DNA from: Scybalocola_A sp900557175
GTDB lineage: Bacteria; Bacillota; Clostridia; Lachnospirales; Lachnospiraceae
DNA length: 25,684 bases
Direction of reading: 5' to 3'
Assembly (NCBI GenBank): GCA_937890745.1
Contig: CALADH010000027.1
Location: forward strand, 1-25,684
Shown here: positions 1 to 8,415 of the stretch, in pieces
How positions within the stretch are numbered: position 1 is the first letter of the stretch
Layout of the letters: every line of letters starts with the position of its first letter
Program-made: the position numbers and the translations under genes
Notes under the pieces: generated by a model
Told to the model about the DNA's origin: nothing
Seen by the model: the letters and a program-made list of their open reading frames with translations, nothing else
The model's database searches: none

Positions 1-1
1 A

Positions 2-103
2 ATGGAAACTCAGAAACAATTTACGGTGTTCGTCGCCCAGATCGACAAATCAAAATTGCCAGTTGGTTTTGGCATATATATACCAACCTATGCTGCCGGA
101 TAA
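2..103 (+). CDS. hsdS: C-terminal end of type I restriction specificity subunit HsdS (partial)
   Basis: The frame is open from the window edge to a TAA at 101-103 and encodes about 33 residues. It contains QKQFTVFVAQIDKSKLPVG, which resembles the conserved C-terminal helix of HsdS proteins (pattern LQ.QFA.FV.Q.DKSK). HsdS carries the target recognition domains of a type I restriction-modification complex and determines which DNA sequence is methylated or cut. The ATG at position 2 is probably an internal methionine, because the rest of the gene should lie to the left. An HsdR gene starts 57 bp downstream, which supports the call and implies the order (hsdM)-hsdS-hsdR. The recognition domains are not in the window. 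Confidence 0.7.
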   Translation: METQKQFTVFVAQIDKSKLPVGFGIYIPTYAAG

Positions 104-159
104 TTTACTGCATTTAGCGTCAAGCGATAGAACAAAAGACAATTCAAAGGGGTGATGAC

Positions 160-3100
160 ATGACGAATTTTGATTTTTTGAAAAATGACAGTCAATTTAA
201 AAGTTTTGCCGATGTTGCAGTTTCGGCGGAAAAAATATTGAATATTGACATGGAGGCAAGTGCCCTTAATTGCCGTCGGGCCATGGAGTTTGCCGTGAAA
301 TGGATGTATTCGGTGGATAAATCGCTGGTGCTGCCTTATCAGGATAATTTAGTCAGTTTGATGAGCACAGAAGAATTTAGAGATATTGTCGAACCGAATT
401 TATGGAAGCGTATGGATTTCATAAGAAAACTGGGGAATCAGGCAGCCCATAGCGGACGGAAGATCACGCTGGATAAGGCGAAGTTATGTCTTGAAAATCT
501 TTATATTTTTATGGATTTTGTTGCTTATTGTTATGGGGAAAGCTACGAGGAGAAAAACTTTAATCCTGAACTCTTGGAAGAAGCACAATATGAAAAAAAA
601 TCGGTTGCTCAGTCAGCTTCAGAGTTAGATTTGAAGATGCTTATGGATGAAAATAAGGCGCTGAAAGAGGCACTGACGGCACGCAGAGAGCAGCAGAGGC
701 AGACCTATGTGCCAAAACCGCTGGATTTGTCTGAATATAAAACGCGGAAAATTTACATTGACACAATGCTTGAGGATGCCGGATGGGTGGAAGGCAAAGA
801 CTGGATGAATGAAGTGAAACTTCCGGGAATGCCAAATAAATCCGATATCGGCTATGCAGATTATGTGTTGTATGATGATGCACATAAGCCTCTAGCTGTG
901 ATAGAGGCAAAACGTATGTGTGTGGATGTAGTCAAAGGGCGTCAGCAGGCAAAGCTATATGCGGATTTAATTGAAAAACAATATGGCAGACGTCCGGTTA
1001 TATTTTTGACAAATGGTTTTGAGACGAGAATTGTGGATGGACAATATCCGGAACGCAGGATTGCTTCAATTTATTCAAAGCGGGATTTAGAAAAATGGTT
1101 TAATCTTCGGGCGACAAGGACAAGCTTATCACATGTGATGGTTGATAAGAAAATTGCAGACCGGTATTATCAGAAAGCGGCGATTAAAGCGGTATGCACA
1201 AGTTTTGGAGAAAAAAACAGGCGTAAGGCATTGCTTGTGATGGCCACCGGTTCGGGAAAGACAAGGACAATCATTGCCTTGTGTGATGTTTTGCTTAAAA
1301 ACGGATGGATTAAAAATATTTTATTTTTAGCGGACAGAAATTCTCTTGTAACTCAGGCAAAACGGAGTTTTGTGAATTTATTGCCGGATTTTTCTGTGAC
1401 AAATCTTTGTGAGGAAAAGAATAATTATAAAGCCCACGGTGTTTTTTCAACATATCAGACAATGATGAACTGTATTGATTCGGTAAATGATGATGATGGA
1501 AAGCTTTTTACATGCGGTTATTTCGACTTAGTTATTTGCGATGAAGCCCACCGTTCGATTTATAATAAATATCAGGATATATTTAATTATTTTGATGCAC
1601 CGCTTGTGGGATTGACGGCAACGCCAAAAGACGAGGTCGATAAAAATACATATCAGATTTTTGAGCTGGAAAATGGTGTGCCTACATATGGTTATGAATT
1701 GGCGCAGGCAGTTAAAGATGGATATCTTGTAGATTTTCTTTCAGTTGAGACTTCGTTGAAGTTTATGGAACAGGGGATTGTATATGATGAATTGTCGGAG
1801 AAAGAAAAAGAAGATTATGAAAATACTTTCGGCAGCAGCGATGATTCCGTGCCGTTGGGAATCAGTGCTTCGGCGTTAAATTCATGGGTATTTAATGAAG
1901 ATACAATAAAGAAAGTACTTCATATTCTTATGGAAAACGGTTTGCGTATCGATTACGGTGAGAAGCTTGGCAAGACAATTATTTTTGCAAAAAATCATGA
2001 CCATGCGGAAAAGATATTTGAAGTATTTAATAAGGAATATCCGAATTTGCCGGAATATGCAAAAGTGATTGATAATTATATGACTTATGCACAGACGGCA
2101 ATTGATGAATTTTCTGAACCGGGGAAGCTTCCGCAGATTGCCATTTCTGTCGATATGCTTGACACTGGTATCGATGTGCCGGAGGTGCTTAACTTAGTAT
2201 TTTTTAAGAAAGTCATGAGTAAGGCGAAGTTTTGGCAGATGATTGGCAGGGGAACAAGGCTTTGTCCGAAGCTTATTGACGGCGAAGATAAGAAAAAGTT
2301 TTATATCTTTGATTTTTGTAATAATTTTGAGTTTTTCAGGATAAATGATAAAGGGAGGGATACACAGAGCAGGCTTGCGCTTCAGGGAGCAATTTTTAAT
2401 CTTGAATTTCAGTTGTCCTATAAGCTTCAGGATATCAATTATCAGACGAAACGGCTTATTCAATATAGAAACGCGCTGATTGACCATATGGTTGAAAAAG
2501 TTGGAGAATTAAACAGAGATAATTTTGCAGTGCGGCAGCATATTAAATATGTGGATACATATGCAAATAGAGAAAATTATAATGTATTGAGTTACGAGGA
2601 TACAATGATTATCCGCGAGGAAATAGCACCATTGATTCAGCCGGATAAAGATATCGCAAGCGCGGTGCGCTTTGATGCGCTGATGTATGGGATTGAATTG
2701 GCTTATTTAGAAGGGAAAACTTATGGAAAAGCAAGAAATGATTTGAAGCGAAAGGTCAGTGCGCTTGCACATATTGCCAACATTCCTGAAATTATGGCTC
2801 AGTCCAAACTTATTCATCAGGTGCTTCATACAGATTATCTTGATCGGGCAGGTGTTGATGAGTTTGAAGTTATCCGCAAGCGTTTAAGAGATCTGATGCA
2901 GTATATTCAGGTAGAACGAATGCATTATGATACGGATTTTCAAGATGATATTTTATCTATAGACTGGAAAGAATCAGAACTTGAAAATGATGATTTAAAA
3001 AATTATAAAGCGAAGGCTGAATATTATGTGCGCCAGCATCAGGATGATGAAGTGATTTCAAAGCTTAAGCATAATAAACCGATGACACATGAGGATATTA

Positions 3101-3459
3101 ATATTTTAGAGAAAATATTATGGAGTGAGCTTGGGACAGAAGATGAATATAAGGCAGAATATGGTGAAAAGCCGCTTGGACAGTTTGTAAGGGAAATCGT
3201 CGGTTTAGACATGAACGTGGCTAAGGAAGCTTTTTCGGAATATCTTGAATCAACAGATTTAGACAGCAGGCAGATTTATTTTGTGAATCAGATTGTTGAA
3301 TATATTGTTCGCAATGGAATGATGAATGATCTGTCTGTATTGCAGGAGACGCCGTTTACGGACAGGGGAAGTATTGTTGAAATTTTTTCGGATATAAATG
3401 TATGGATGGGAATTAAAAAAGTAATTGACAGTATTAATACAAATGCACTTGCGGCATAA
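160..3459 (+). CDS. hsdR: Type I restriction enzyme R subunit (HsdR) with N-terminal DUF4145 domain
   Basis: This is the ATP-dependent motor and nuclease subunit of a type I restriction system, 1099 aa. Residues ~20-115 form an all-helical DUF4145 domain ending in IRKLGNQAAHSG. The HsdR N-terminal nuclease follows, with a PD-(D/E)XK core D234...E249-A-K251. The SF2 helicase shows Walker A ATGSGKT (362-368), DEAH (461-464), LTATP (485-489) and motif VI QMIGRGTR (693-700). The remaining ~350 residues resemble the EcoEI-type HsdR C-terminal region. All catalytic motifs look intact. The start is chosen for the AGGGGTG site 7-8 nt before ATG160. The preceding HsdS tail places it in a restriction operon. 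The gene is more AT-rich than those downstream, consistent with horizontal acquisition. DUF4145-bearing HsdR-like helicases are common; a role independent of HsdM/HsdS cannot be excluded from this window. Confidence 0.9.
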   Translation: MTNFDFLKNDSQFKSFADVAVSAEKILNIDMEASALNCRRAMEFAVKWMYSVDKSLVLPYQDNLVSLMSTEEFRDIVEPNLWKRMDFIRKLGNQAAHSGRKITLDKAKLCLENLYIFMDFVAYCYGESYEEKNFNPELLEEAQYEKKSVAQSASELDLKMLMDENKALKEALTARREQQRQTYVPKPLDLSEYKTRKIYIDTMLEDAGWVEGKDWMNEVKLPGMPNKSDIGYADYVLYDDAHKPLAVIEAKRMCVDVVKGRQQAKLYADLIEKQYGRRPVIFLTNGFETRIVDGQYPERRIASIYSKRDLEKWFNLRATRTSLSHVMVDKKIADRYYQKAAIKAVCTSFGEKNRRKALLVMATGSGKTRTIIALCDVLLKNGWIKNILFLADRNSLVTQAKRSFVNLLPDFSVTNLCEEKNNYKAHGVFSTYQTMMNCIDSVNDDDGKLFTCGYFDLVICDEAHRSIYNKYQDIFNYFDAPLVGLTATPKDEVDKNTYQIFELENGVPTYGYELAQAVKDGYLVDFLSVETSLKFMEQGIVYDELSEKEKEDYENTFGSSDDSVPLGISASALNSWVFNEDTIKKVLHILMENGLRIDYGEKLGKTIIFAKNHDHAEKIFEVFNKEYPNLPEYAKVIDNYMTYAQTAIDEFSEPGKLPQIAISVDMLDTGIDVPEVLNLVFFKKVMSKAKFWQMIGRGTRLCPKLIDGEDKKKFYIFDFCNNFEFFRINDKGRDTQSRLALQGAIFNLEFQLSYKLQDINYQTKRLIQYRNALIDHMVEKVGELNRDNFAVRQHIKYVDTYANRENYNVLSYEDTMIIREEIAPLIQPDKDIASAVRFDALMYGIELAYLEGKTYGKARNDLKRKVSALAHIANIPEIMAQSKLIHQVLHTDYLDRAGVDEFEVIRKRLRDLMQYIQVERMHYDTDFQDDILSIDWKESELENDDLKNYKAKAEYYVRQHQDDEVISKLKHNKPMTHEDINILEKILWSELGTEDEYKAEYGEKPLGQFVREIVGLDMNVAKEAFSEYLESTDLDSRQIYFVNQIVEYIVRNGMMNDLSVLQETPFTDRGSIVEIFSDINVWMGIKKVIDSINTNALAA

Positions 3460-3478
3460 ATAACTAAAGGAGATAATC

Positions 3479-5437
3479 ATGCAAATTTCATCTAATGGTA
3501 CAACCTTATATTTGGACGAGGCAGCGCTTCGTTATACAATAGAAGCGGGCGGCAGCTTATGGCAGTGGCAGTGCTTTTATGAACCTTATTTTATTTGCGA
3601 ATCGGACGGCAGCGAACGGACGGTTCGCTTTTTAGAGGCGAAAAAAATTTCACACAGAACGTATACATTCGGCGTCGGCTGCGGCATTATCAGCCGTTTT
3701 GAGGATTTTATCATCGACGGTGTGGAAAAAACATATATTTTTGAGACGTTTGTGTGGATAGAGACGAGCACAGGCCATGTTTATTTTGAGTGGATTCCTC
3801 TGTGTGAAGATGGGCTGCATGTGAAAAAGGTGTTTTGGCCCGGACCGATGACGTTTGAAGAAAAGCGGAGTGACTGGTATACGCTTCTGACACATCAGCA
3901 GGGACTTCTTATACCGAATGACTGGCCTGTACCGCTTGAAAAACCGGTGTTCGATGGATTTTTCGGAACAGCCGGCGGTTATATGCCGTGGTTTGGGCAG
4001 GTACGCGGCCGGCAGGGCTATATTGCTATCTGTCTGACGCCGTGGAATGCTGGCTATAATGCAGAGGATTTGGGCGGTATCCATGTGTCGGTGCGATTTG
4101 AAGAAAGTCTCGGCAGAATGGACGAACGCAGGGTGATGCGGTATACGTTTTTAGATGATTGTGATTACAATGATTTGTGTAAGGTTTATCGCGCTTATGT
4201 CAATGAGTGCGGCCGTCTGCGGACGCTTTCTGAGAAGGCAGCCAGAAATCCGGCAGTCGATAATCTAATCGGCTGTGCTTTTGTGCATACAGGTATTAAA
4301 ACTTTTGTGCAGCCGGATTCGGATTTCTTTGATAAGGAAAATCCGCAGAAAAATAATCATCTGACATCGTTTTCAAAGAGGGCAAAGGAAATACGCCGGC
4401 TGCATACGCTGGGCGTTAAAAAGCTTTATCTTCATTTAGACGGCTGGGCGCAGCCGGGATATGATAACAATCACCCGGATTATTTACCGGCGTGCCGTGA
4501 GGCCGGCGGCTGGGATGGTATGAGAGCGCTTGCTGATGCAGTTCATGAGTGCGGCTATATGTTTGGCATTCACGACCAGTACAGGGATTATTATAAGCGA
4601 GCTGAAAGCTATGAGGAAAATTTTGCCTGTATGAATGCGGACGGTACGATTCCGGGACATAAGCACTGGGCAGGCGGGCCGCAGTCGTATTTGTGCGCCA
4701 CACAGGCGCCTTATTATGTGCGGCGCAATTTTTCGGAAATTGAAAGACAGGGAATTCGTCTGGATGGCGCGTATTTGGATGTATTTACGTGTAATGAGGG
4801 TGATGAGTGTGCCAATCCGATGCACAAAATGAGCCGCAGAGATTGTTATGAGTTTAGGGGCCGGTGCTTTGAGTGGCTCTTATCAAAGGGGATTTTGACA
4901 AGCTCGGAGGAAGTGAGTGACTGGGCTGTGCCAAGTCTTGTGTTTTGCCATTATGCGCCGTATGACTTTATGATGCGTGCGCCCGGCGGCAAAAAGCAGG
5001 GCATTCCGGTGCCGCTTTATAATCTTGTTTACCATGACTGCGTCATTGAGCCGTGGATGATGGAGGCGCATGACGGCGATGATTATATGCTGTATGCCCT
5101 TTTAAACGGCGGCGCGCCATATCTTATAAGAGACGGCGCTTATCCGAATACTGACGGTGCTTTTGAAACAAAGTCATCCGACAGTGACAATGTTGATAAA
5201 AAGGATGGGGAAACTGCCGCGCGGCAGGCGGCTGAGGCAAAGCTTGTGTCTGACATTGGGCGGTGCCGCGTTGTCTCTGAGCTTCATGAACGGATCGCCA
5301 AATGCGAGATGGTGCGTCATGAGTTTGTCGGCGGTGATGTCAATGTCCATAAAACAGTTTTTTCGAACGGCACGGCGGTGATTGTTGATTTCACACAGCA
5401 AAGTTATAAAATATTAAATGGACAAAGAAAAAGTTGA
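3479..5437 (+). CDS. Cytoplasmic glycoside hydrolase, GH129/DUF5696 type (putative alpha-N-acetylgalactosaminidase)
   Basis: The protein is 652 aa with no signal peptide or membrane segment, so it is probably cytoplasmic. An N-terminal beta-rich domain (~1-255) precedes a TIM-barrel-like region with LYLHLDGWAQPGYDN, then GAYLDVF (D434), then SSEEVSDWAVPS (E477/E478), and a region with GIPVPLYNLVYHD. This layout and length (~635 aa in the family) match GH129, typified by bifidobacterial NagBb, and the related DUF5696 proteins; GH129 enzymes hydrolyse GalNAc-alpha-Ser/Thr. I infer D434 as nucleophile and E477 (or E478) as acid/base from the parallel with the GH101 enzyme downstream. The start has AAAGGAG 7 nt upstream. 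It lies 19 bp after hsdR with no obvious promoter or terminator between, so the two may be co-transcribed. Substrate specificity is inferred and not shown by the sequence alone. Confidence 0.65.
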   Translation: MQISSNGTTLYLDEAALRYTIEAGGSLWQWQCFYEPYFICESDGSERTVRFLEAKKISHRTYTFGVGCGIISRFEDFIIDGVEKTYIFETFVWIETSTGHVYFEWIPLCEDGLHVKKVFWPGPMTFEEKRSDWYTLLTHQQGLLIPNDWPVPLEKPVFDGFFGTAGGYMPWFGQVRGRQGYIAICLTPWNAGYNAEDLGGIHVSVRFEESLGRMDERRVMRYTFLDDCDYNDLCKVYRAYVNECGRLRTLSEKAARNPAVDNLIGCAFVHTGIKTFVQPDSDFFDKENPQKNNHLTSFSKRAKEIRRLHTLGVKKLYLHLDGWAQPGYDNNHPDYLPACREAGGWDGMRALADAVHECGYMFGIHDQYRDYYKRAESYEENFACMNADGTIPGHKHWAGGPQSYLCATQAPYYVRRNFSEIERQGIRLDGAYLDVFTCNEGDECANPMHKMSRRDCYEFRGRCFEWLLSKGILTSSEEVSDWAVPSLVFCHYAPYDFMMRAPGGKKQGIPVPLYNLVYHDCVIEPWMMEAHDGDDYMLYALLNGGAPYLIRDGAYPNTDGAFETKSSDSDNVDKKDGETAARQAAEAKLVSDIGRCRVVSELHERIAKCEMVRHEFVGGDVNVHKTVFSNGTAVIVDFTQQSYKILNGQRKS

Positions 5438-5445
5438 ATTCTCTA

Positions 5446-5474
5446 TTGTTATTTCGTATTTTTTGTGCTATTAT
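5446..5474 (+). promoter_or_regulatory. Promoter of the ACT-hom-apgM-lysC-tex operon
   Basis: A -35 box TTGTTA (5446-5451), a 17-bp spacer and an extended -10 TGC-TATTAT (5466-5474) lie just after the glycoside hydrolase stop and ~50 bp before the ACT gene. The element separates the biosynthetic operon from the glycosidase upstream. No leader-peptide attenuator or T-box fits in the short 5' UTR. Confidence 0.65.
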
Positions 5475-5522
5475 CTTCTTTACGAGGACAAATGTACATC
5501 TCAGACGAACAAGGTGGCGGCT

Positions 5523-5966
5523 ATGGAAGAAAAAAATGAGTTTTATGTTGTCAGAGCGCGGGCGCTTCCGGAAGGACTTTTAAAGACAGCGCAGGCTGAA
5601 CGGCTTCTTGCATTAAATAAAGCGATGACCGTTTTAGAGGCAACACAGGAAGCGGGTATTGGAAGAAGTACCTACTATAAATATAAGGATGACATTTTCC
5701 ATTTCAATGAACATTCACAGGGAAGAACAATTACAATGATGCTTCAGCTGAGTGATGTGTCGGGGCTTTTATCCAATGTGCTGAATTACATTGCAGGATA
5801 TGAGGCGAATATATTGACGATTCATCAGTCGATTCCTGTCGGCGGCGTTGCATCAGTCACAGTGAGTATGGAAGTACGCAAAGCATCAGGGGATATTTCA
5901 GAGATGATTAAAGGTATTGAAAACCTTGACGGCGTACAGTATGTAAAAATAATCGCGAGGGAGTGA
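5523..5966 (+). CDS. pheB: ACT domain-containing regulator (PheB/UPF0735 family)
   Basis: The protein is 147 aa, the usual UPF0735 length. Residues ~20-58 resemble a helix-turn-helix (LEATQEAGIGRSTYYKYKDDI), and ~70-147 form an ACT domain beginning TITMMLQLSDVSGLLSNVL. ACT domains bind small ligands, most often amino acids. In this family the gene is regularly found in front of homoserine dehydrogenase, suggesting amino-acid-responsive regulation of the aspartate pathway. I choose ATG5523, which has AAGGTGG just upstream. A longer in-frame start at 5418 would add a hydrophobic non-conserved stretch, overlap the previous gene and span the promoter, so I reject it. The stop is 5 bp before the hom ATG, implying translational coupling. 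The exact ligand is unknown. Confidence 0.85.
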   Translation: MEEKNEFYVVRARALPEGLLKTAQAERLLALNKAMTVLEATQEAGIGRSTYYKYKDDIFHFNEHSQGRTITMMLQLSDVSGLLSNVLNYIAGYEANILTIHQSIPVGGVASVTVSMEVRKASGDISEMIKGIENLDGVQYVKIIARE

Positions 5967-5971
5967 AGAAC

Positions 5972-7180
5972 ATGGAAATTGCAGTTTTAGGATATGGTAC
6001 AGTTGGTTCAGGTGTTGTCGAGGTACTTGAGACAAATCAGAAAAGTATTGCAAAGCGTGCCGGAGAGCCGATTCATGTAAAGTATGTCCTTGATTTGAGA
6101 GATTTTTTCGGACAGCCGATACAGGAGCGCATTGTGCATGATTATGAGACAATTTTAAAGGATGACAGCGTAAAGATTGTTGTGGAAGTTATGGGCGGCA
6201 CAAATCCTGCGTATACTTTTGTGAAGCAGGCGCTTGAAGCCGGAAAGAGTGTGGCAACATCAAACAAGGAGCTTGTGGCAAAATATGGTGCAAAGCTTCT
6301 GAAAACCGCAGAGGCGCATAACGCCAACTTTATGTTTGAGGCAAGCGTGGGCGGCGGTATTCCGATTATCCGTCCGCTGATGAGCTCTCTGACAGCCGAT
6401 GAAATTACAGAGATTACAGGTATATTAAACGGTACGACAAACTACATGCTGACGAAGATGGATGAGGAGGGCGCCGATTACGCAAAAGTTCTTAAGGATG
6501 CCCAGGATAAGGGCTATGCAGAGCGGAATCCCGAAGCGGACGTTGAAGGCTATGATGCCTGCCGTAAGATTGCAATTCTCACATCCCTTGCCTGCGGACA
6601 GCAGATTGATTTTGAAGATATTTATACAGAAGGCATTACAAAGATTACAGATATAGATTTTAAATATGCAAGAACGCTCGGCACAAGTATTAAGCTGCTT
6701 GCTTCAAGTAAGCATGACGGCGATGATATTTATGCGATGGTATCGCCGGTGATGATTGGAAAGAACCATCCGCTTTATAGTGTCCGCGACGTTTTTAATG
6801 CTGTTTTTGTCAATGGCAATATGCTTGGCGATGCGATGTTCTACGGCCGCGGCGCAGGAAAGCTGCCGACAGCAAGTGCCGTCGTTGCCGATGTTGTCGA
6901 GGAGGCAAAGCATATCGGAGAAAATATTAAAGTGGAGTGGCAGCAGGAAAAGCGTGAACTTTCAGACATGAAAAATGCAAGCCACAGATTTTTCGTCCGT
7001 GTCGGCGATAACGTTTCTGAGGCTGATGTGAAGAAGGCTTTCGGTGATGTTGATTTTGTGAAAGCGGAAGGCGTTGACGGCGAGTACGGTTTTGTGACAG
7101 AAGTGATGGCAGAAAAGGATTTTGACGCAAAGGCAGGACAGCTGACATCAGTGATTGCAGTCATTCGCGGAAATTTTTAG
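5972..7180 (+). CDS. hom: Homoserine dehydrogenase
   Basis: This enzyme reduces aspartate semialdehyde to homoserine with NAD(P)H, the branch point toward threonine and methionine. The 402-aa protein starts with a Rossmann fold (GYGTVG, residues 7-12), followed by the family motifs ATSNKEL, FEASVGGGIPII, GILNGTTNYMLTKM and DVEGYDA. The C-terminal ~70 residues (HRFFVRVGD...SVIAVIRGNF) form the ACT-type domain through which many HSDs are feedback-inhibited by threonine. ATG5972 is chosen because GGGAG lies 9 nt upstream. The in-frame GTG at 5963 has no room for a ribosome binding site. The gene is second in an operon with the ACT regulator, the PGM-like protein and aspartate kinase. Confidence 0.96.
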   Translation: MEIAVLGYGTVGSGVVEVLETNQKSIAKRAGEPIHVKYVLDLRDFFGQPIQERIVHDYETILKDDSVKIVVEVMGGTNPAYTFVKQALEAGKSVATSNKELVAKYGAKLLKTAEAHNANFMFEASVGGGIPIIRPLMSSLTADEITEITGILNGTTNYMLTKMDEEGADYAKVLKDAQDKGYAERNPEADVEGYDACRKIAILTSLACGQQIDFEDIYTEGITKITDIDFKYARTLGTSIKLLASSKHDGDDIYAMVSPVMIGKNHPLYSVRDVFNAVFVNGNMLGDAMFYGRGAGKLPTASAVVADVVEEAKHIGENIKVEWQQEKRELSDMKNASHRFFVRVGDNVSEADVKKAFGDVDFVKAEGVDGEYGFVTEVMAEKDFDAKAGQLTSVIAVIRGNF

Positions 7181-7192
7181 GAGGCACAGCCG

Positions 7193-8404
7193 ATGAAATA
7201 TGTGATTGTTTTAGGAGACGGTATGGCGGATGAGCCGATTGAAGCTATCGGCGGTATGACGCCCCTTGAATATGCAAAAACACCGGAGATGGACAGACTT
7301 GCGAAAATGTCTGAGCTTGGCATGGTACAGACGATTCCTGAAGGGATGAGTCCGGGCAGCGATACGGCAAATCTTGCCGTGCTTGGCTACAATCCGAAAG
7401 TTTATTATACAGGCCGTTCACCGCTTGAAGCTTTAAGTATCGGTGTGTCTATGACGGATACGGATGTGGCGCTGCGGTGCAATCTTGTAACACTGACAGA
7501 GGATGAGGCTGTTTATGAAGAAAAGACAATTGTGGATCACAGTGCCGACGAGATTTCGACGGAGGATGCCGCAGTGCTTCTTGAAGCGGTAAAGTCTGCT
7601 CTTGAAACAGAAAATTATCAGTTTTATAAGGGGACAAGCTACCGCCATCTTCTTATATGGAAGCATGGCCGCGTGGCGGAGCTTACACCGCCCCATGATA
7701 AGCTCGGACAGGTCATAGGTGCATTTTTGCCGCAGGAAACAGACCTTCGGGAAATGATGAAGAAAAGCTATGATATTTTAGTCAACCATCCTTTAAATAT
7801 TGAACGCAAAAAAAAGGGACTGCACCCGGCAAATTCTATATGGTTCTGGGGTGCAGGCACACGTCCGGCACTGACTTCCTTTAAGGAAAAGACAGGGAAG
7901 GACGGTGTGATGATTTCGGCGGTCGATTTGCTGAAGGGGATTGCCGTCGGTGCCGGTATGGAAAATATTTATGTAGAAGGCGCCAATGGCGGACTTCATA
8001 CAAACTACAGAGGAAAAGCCGAGGCTGCGGTCAATGCGTTACTAAATGGCAGGGACTTTGCATATATTCATGTAGAGGCGCCTGACGAGATGGGACATCA
8101 GGGCAGTCTTGAAAAGAAAGTACAGGCAATCGAGTTTCTTGATGAGAAGGTTATTGGCACGGTGACAGCCGGGCTTGATAAAGCCGGCGAAGATTACAGA
8201 CTTTTAGTGCTGCCGGATCATCCGACGCCGGTTTCGGTGCGGACACATACGGCAGAGGCTGTGCCGTATCTTTTATATGACAGCCGGGCACCAAAAAATA
8301 AATTATGGCATTATAATGAGCGTGAAGCAAAAATGAGTGGACAAGAAGTGCCGGAAGGGTATACATTAATAGAGCATCTGCTTTACAGCGGACAGACAGT
8401 TTAA
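7193..8404 (+). CDS. apgM: Cofactor-independent phosphoglycerate mutase-like protein (proposed alternative homoserine kinase)
   Basis: The 403-aa protein belongs to the alkaline-phosphatase-like metalloenzyme superfamily, ApgM branch. Visible motifs are VLGDGMAD (metal-binding D9), the catalytic-serine region PGSDTANLAVLGY (S56), HVEAPDEMGHQG and the C-terminal metal site LPDHPTP...RTHTAEAVPYLLY. By annotation this is usually a phosphoglycerate mutase. Members of this subgroup sitting between hom and lysC have been proposed to act as homoserine kinase in organisms lacking a GHMP-type ThrB. The position here is exactly that, with 12 bp to hom and 11 bp to lysC, and no GHMP-type kinase is visible. 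Which activity it has cannot be decided from sequence alone. GGAGG lies ~8-9 nt upstream of ATG7193. Confidence 0.85.
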   Translation: MKYVIVLGDGMADEPIEAIGGMTPLEYAKTPEMDRLAKMSELGMVQTIPEGMSPGSDTANLAVLGYNPKVYYTGRSPLEALSIGVSMTDTDVALRCNLVTLTEDEAVYEEKTIVDHSADEISTEDAAVLLEAVKSALETENYQFYKGTSYRHLLIWKHGRVAELTPPHDKLGQVIGAFLPQETDLREMMKKSYDILVNHPLNIERKKKGLHPANSIWFWGAGTRPALTSFKEKTGKDGVMISAVDLLKGIAVGAGMENIYVEGANGGLHTNYRGKAEAAVNALLNGRDFAYIHVEAPDEMGHQGSLEKKVQAIEFLDEKVIGTVTAGLDKAGEDYRLLVLPDHPTPVSVRTHTAEAVPYLLYDSRAPKNKLWHYNEREAKMSGQEVPEGYTLIEHLLYSGQTV

Positions 8405-8415
8405 GGGAGGCATAT

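Noticed and set aside
5418..5522. N-terminal extension of the ACT-domain protein
   Set aside because: It overlaps the previous coding region and the promoter, and the extension has no resemblance to the family. The protein is of normal length from ATG5523.
5475..5522. Threonine attenuator or T-box ahead of the aspartate-pathway operon
   Set aside because: The leader is under 50 nt, with no run of Thr/Ile codons, no T-box motif and no terminator hairpin.
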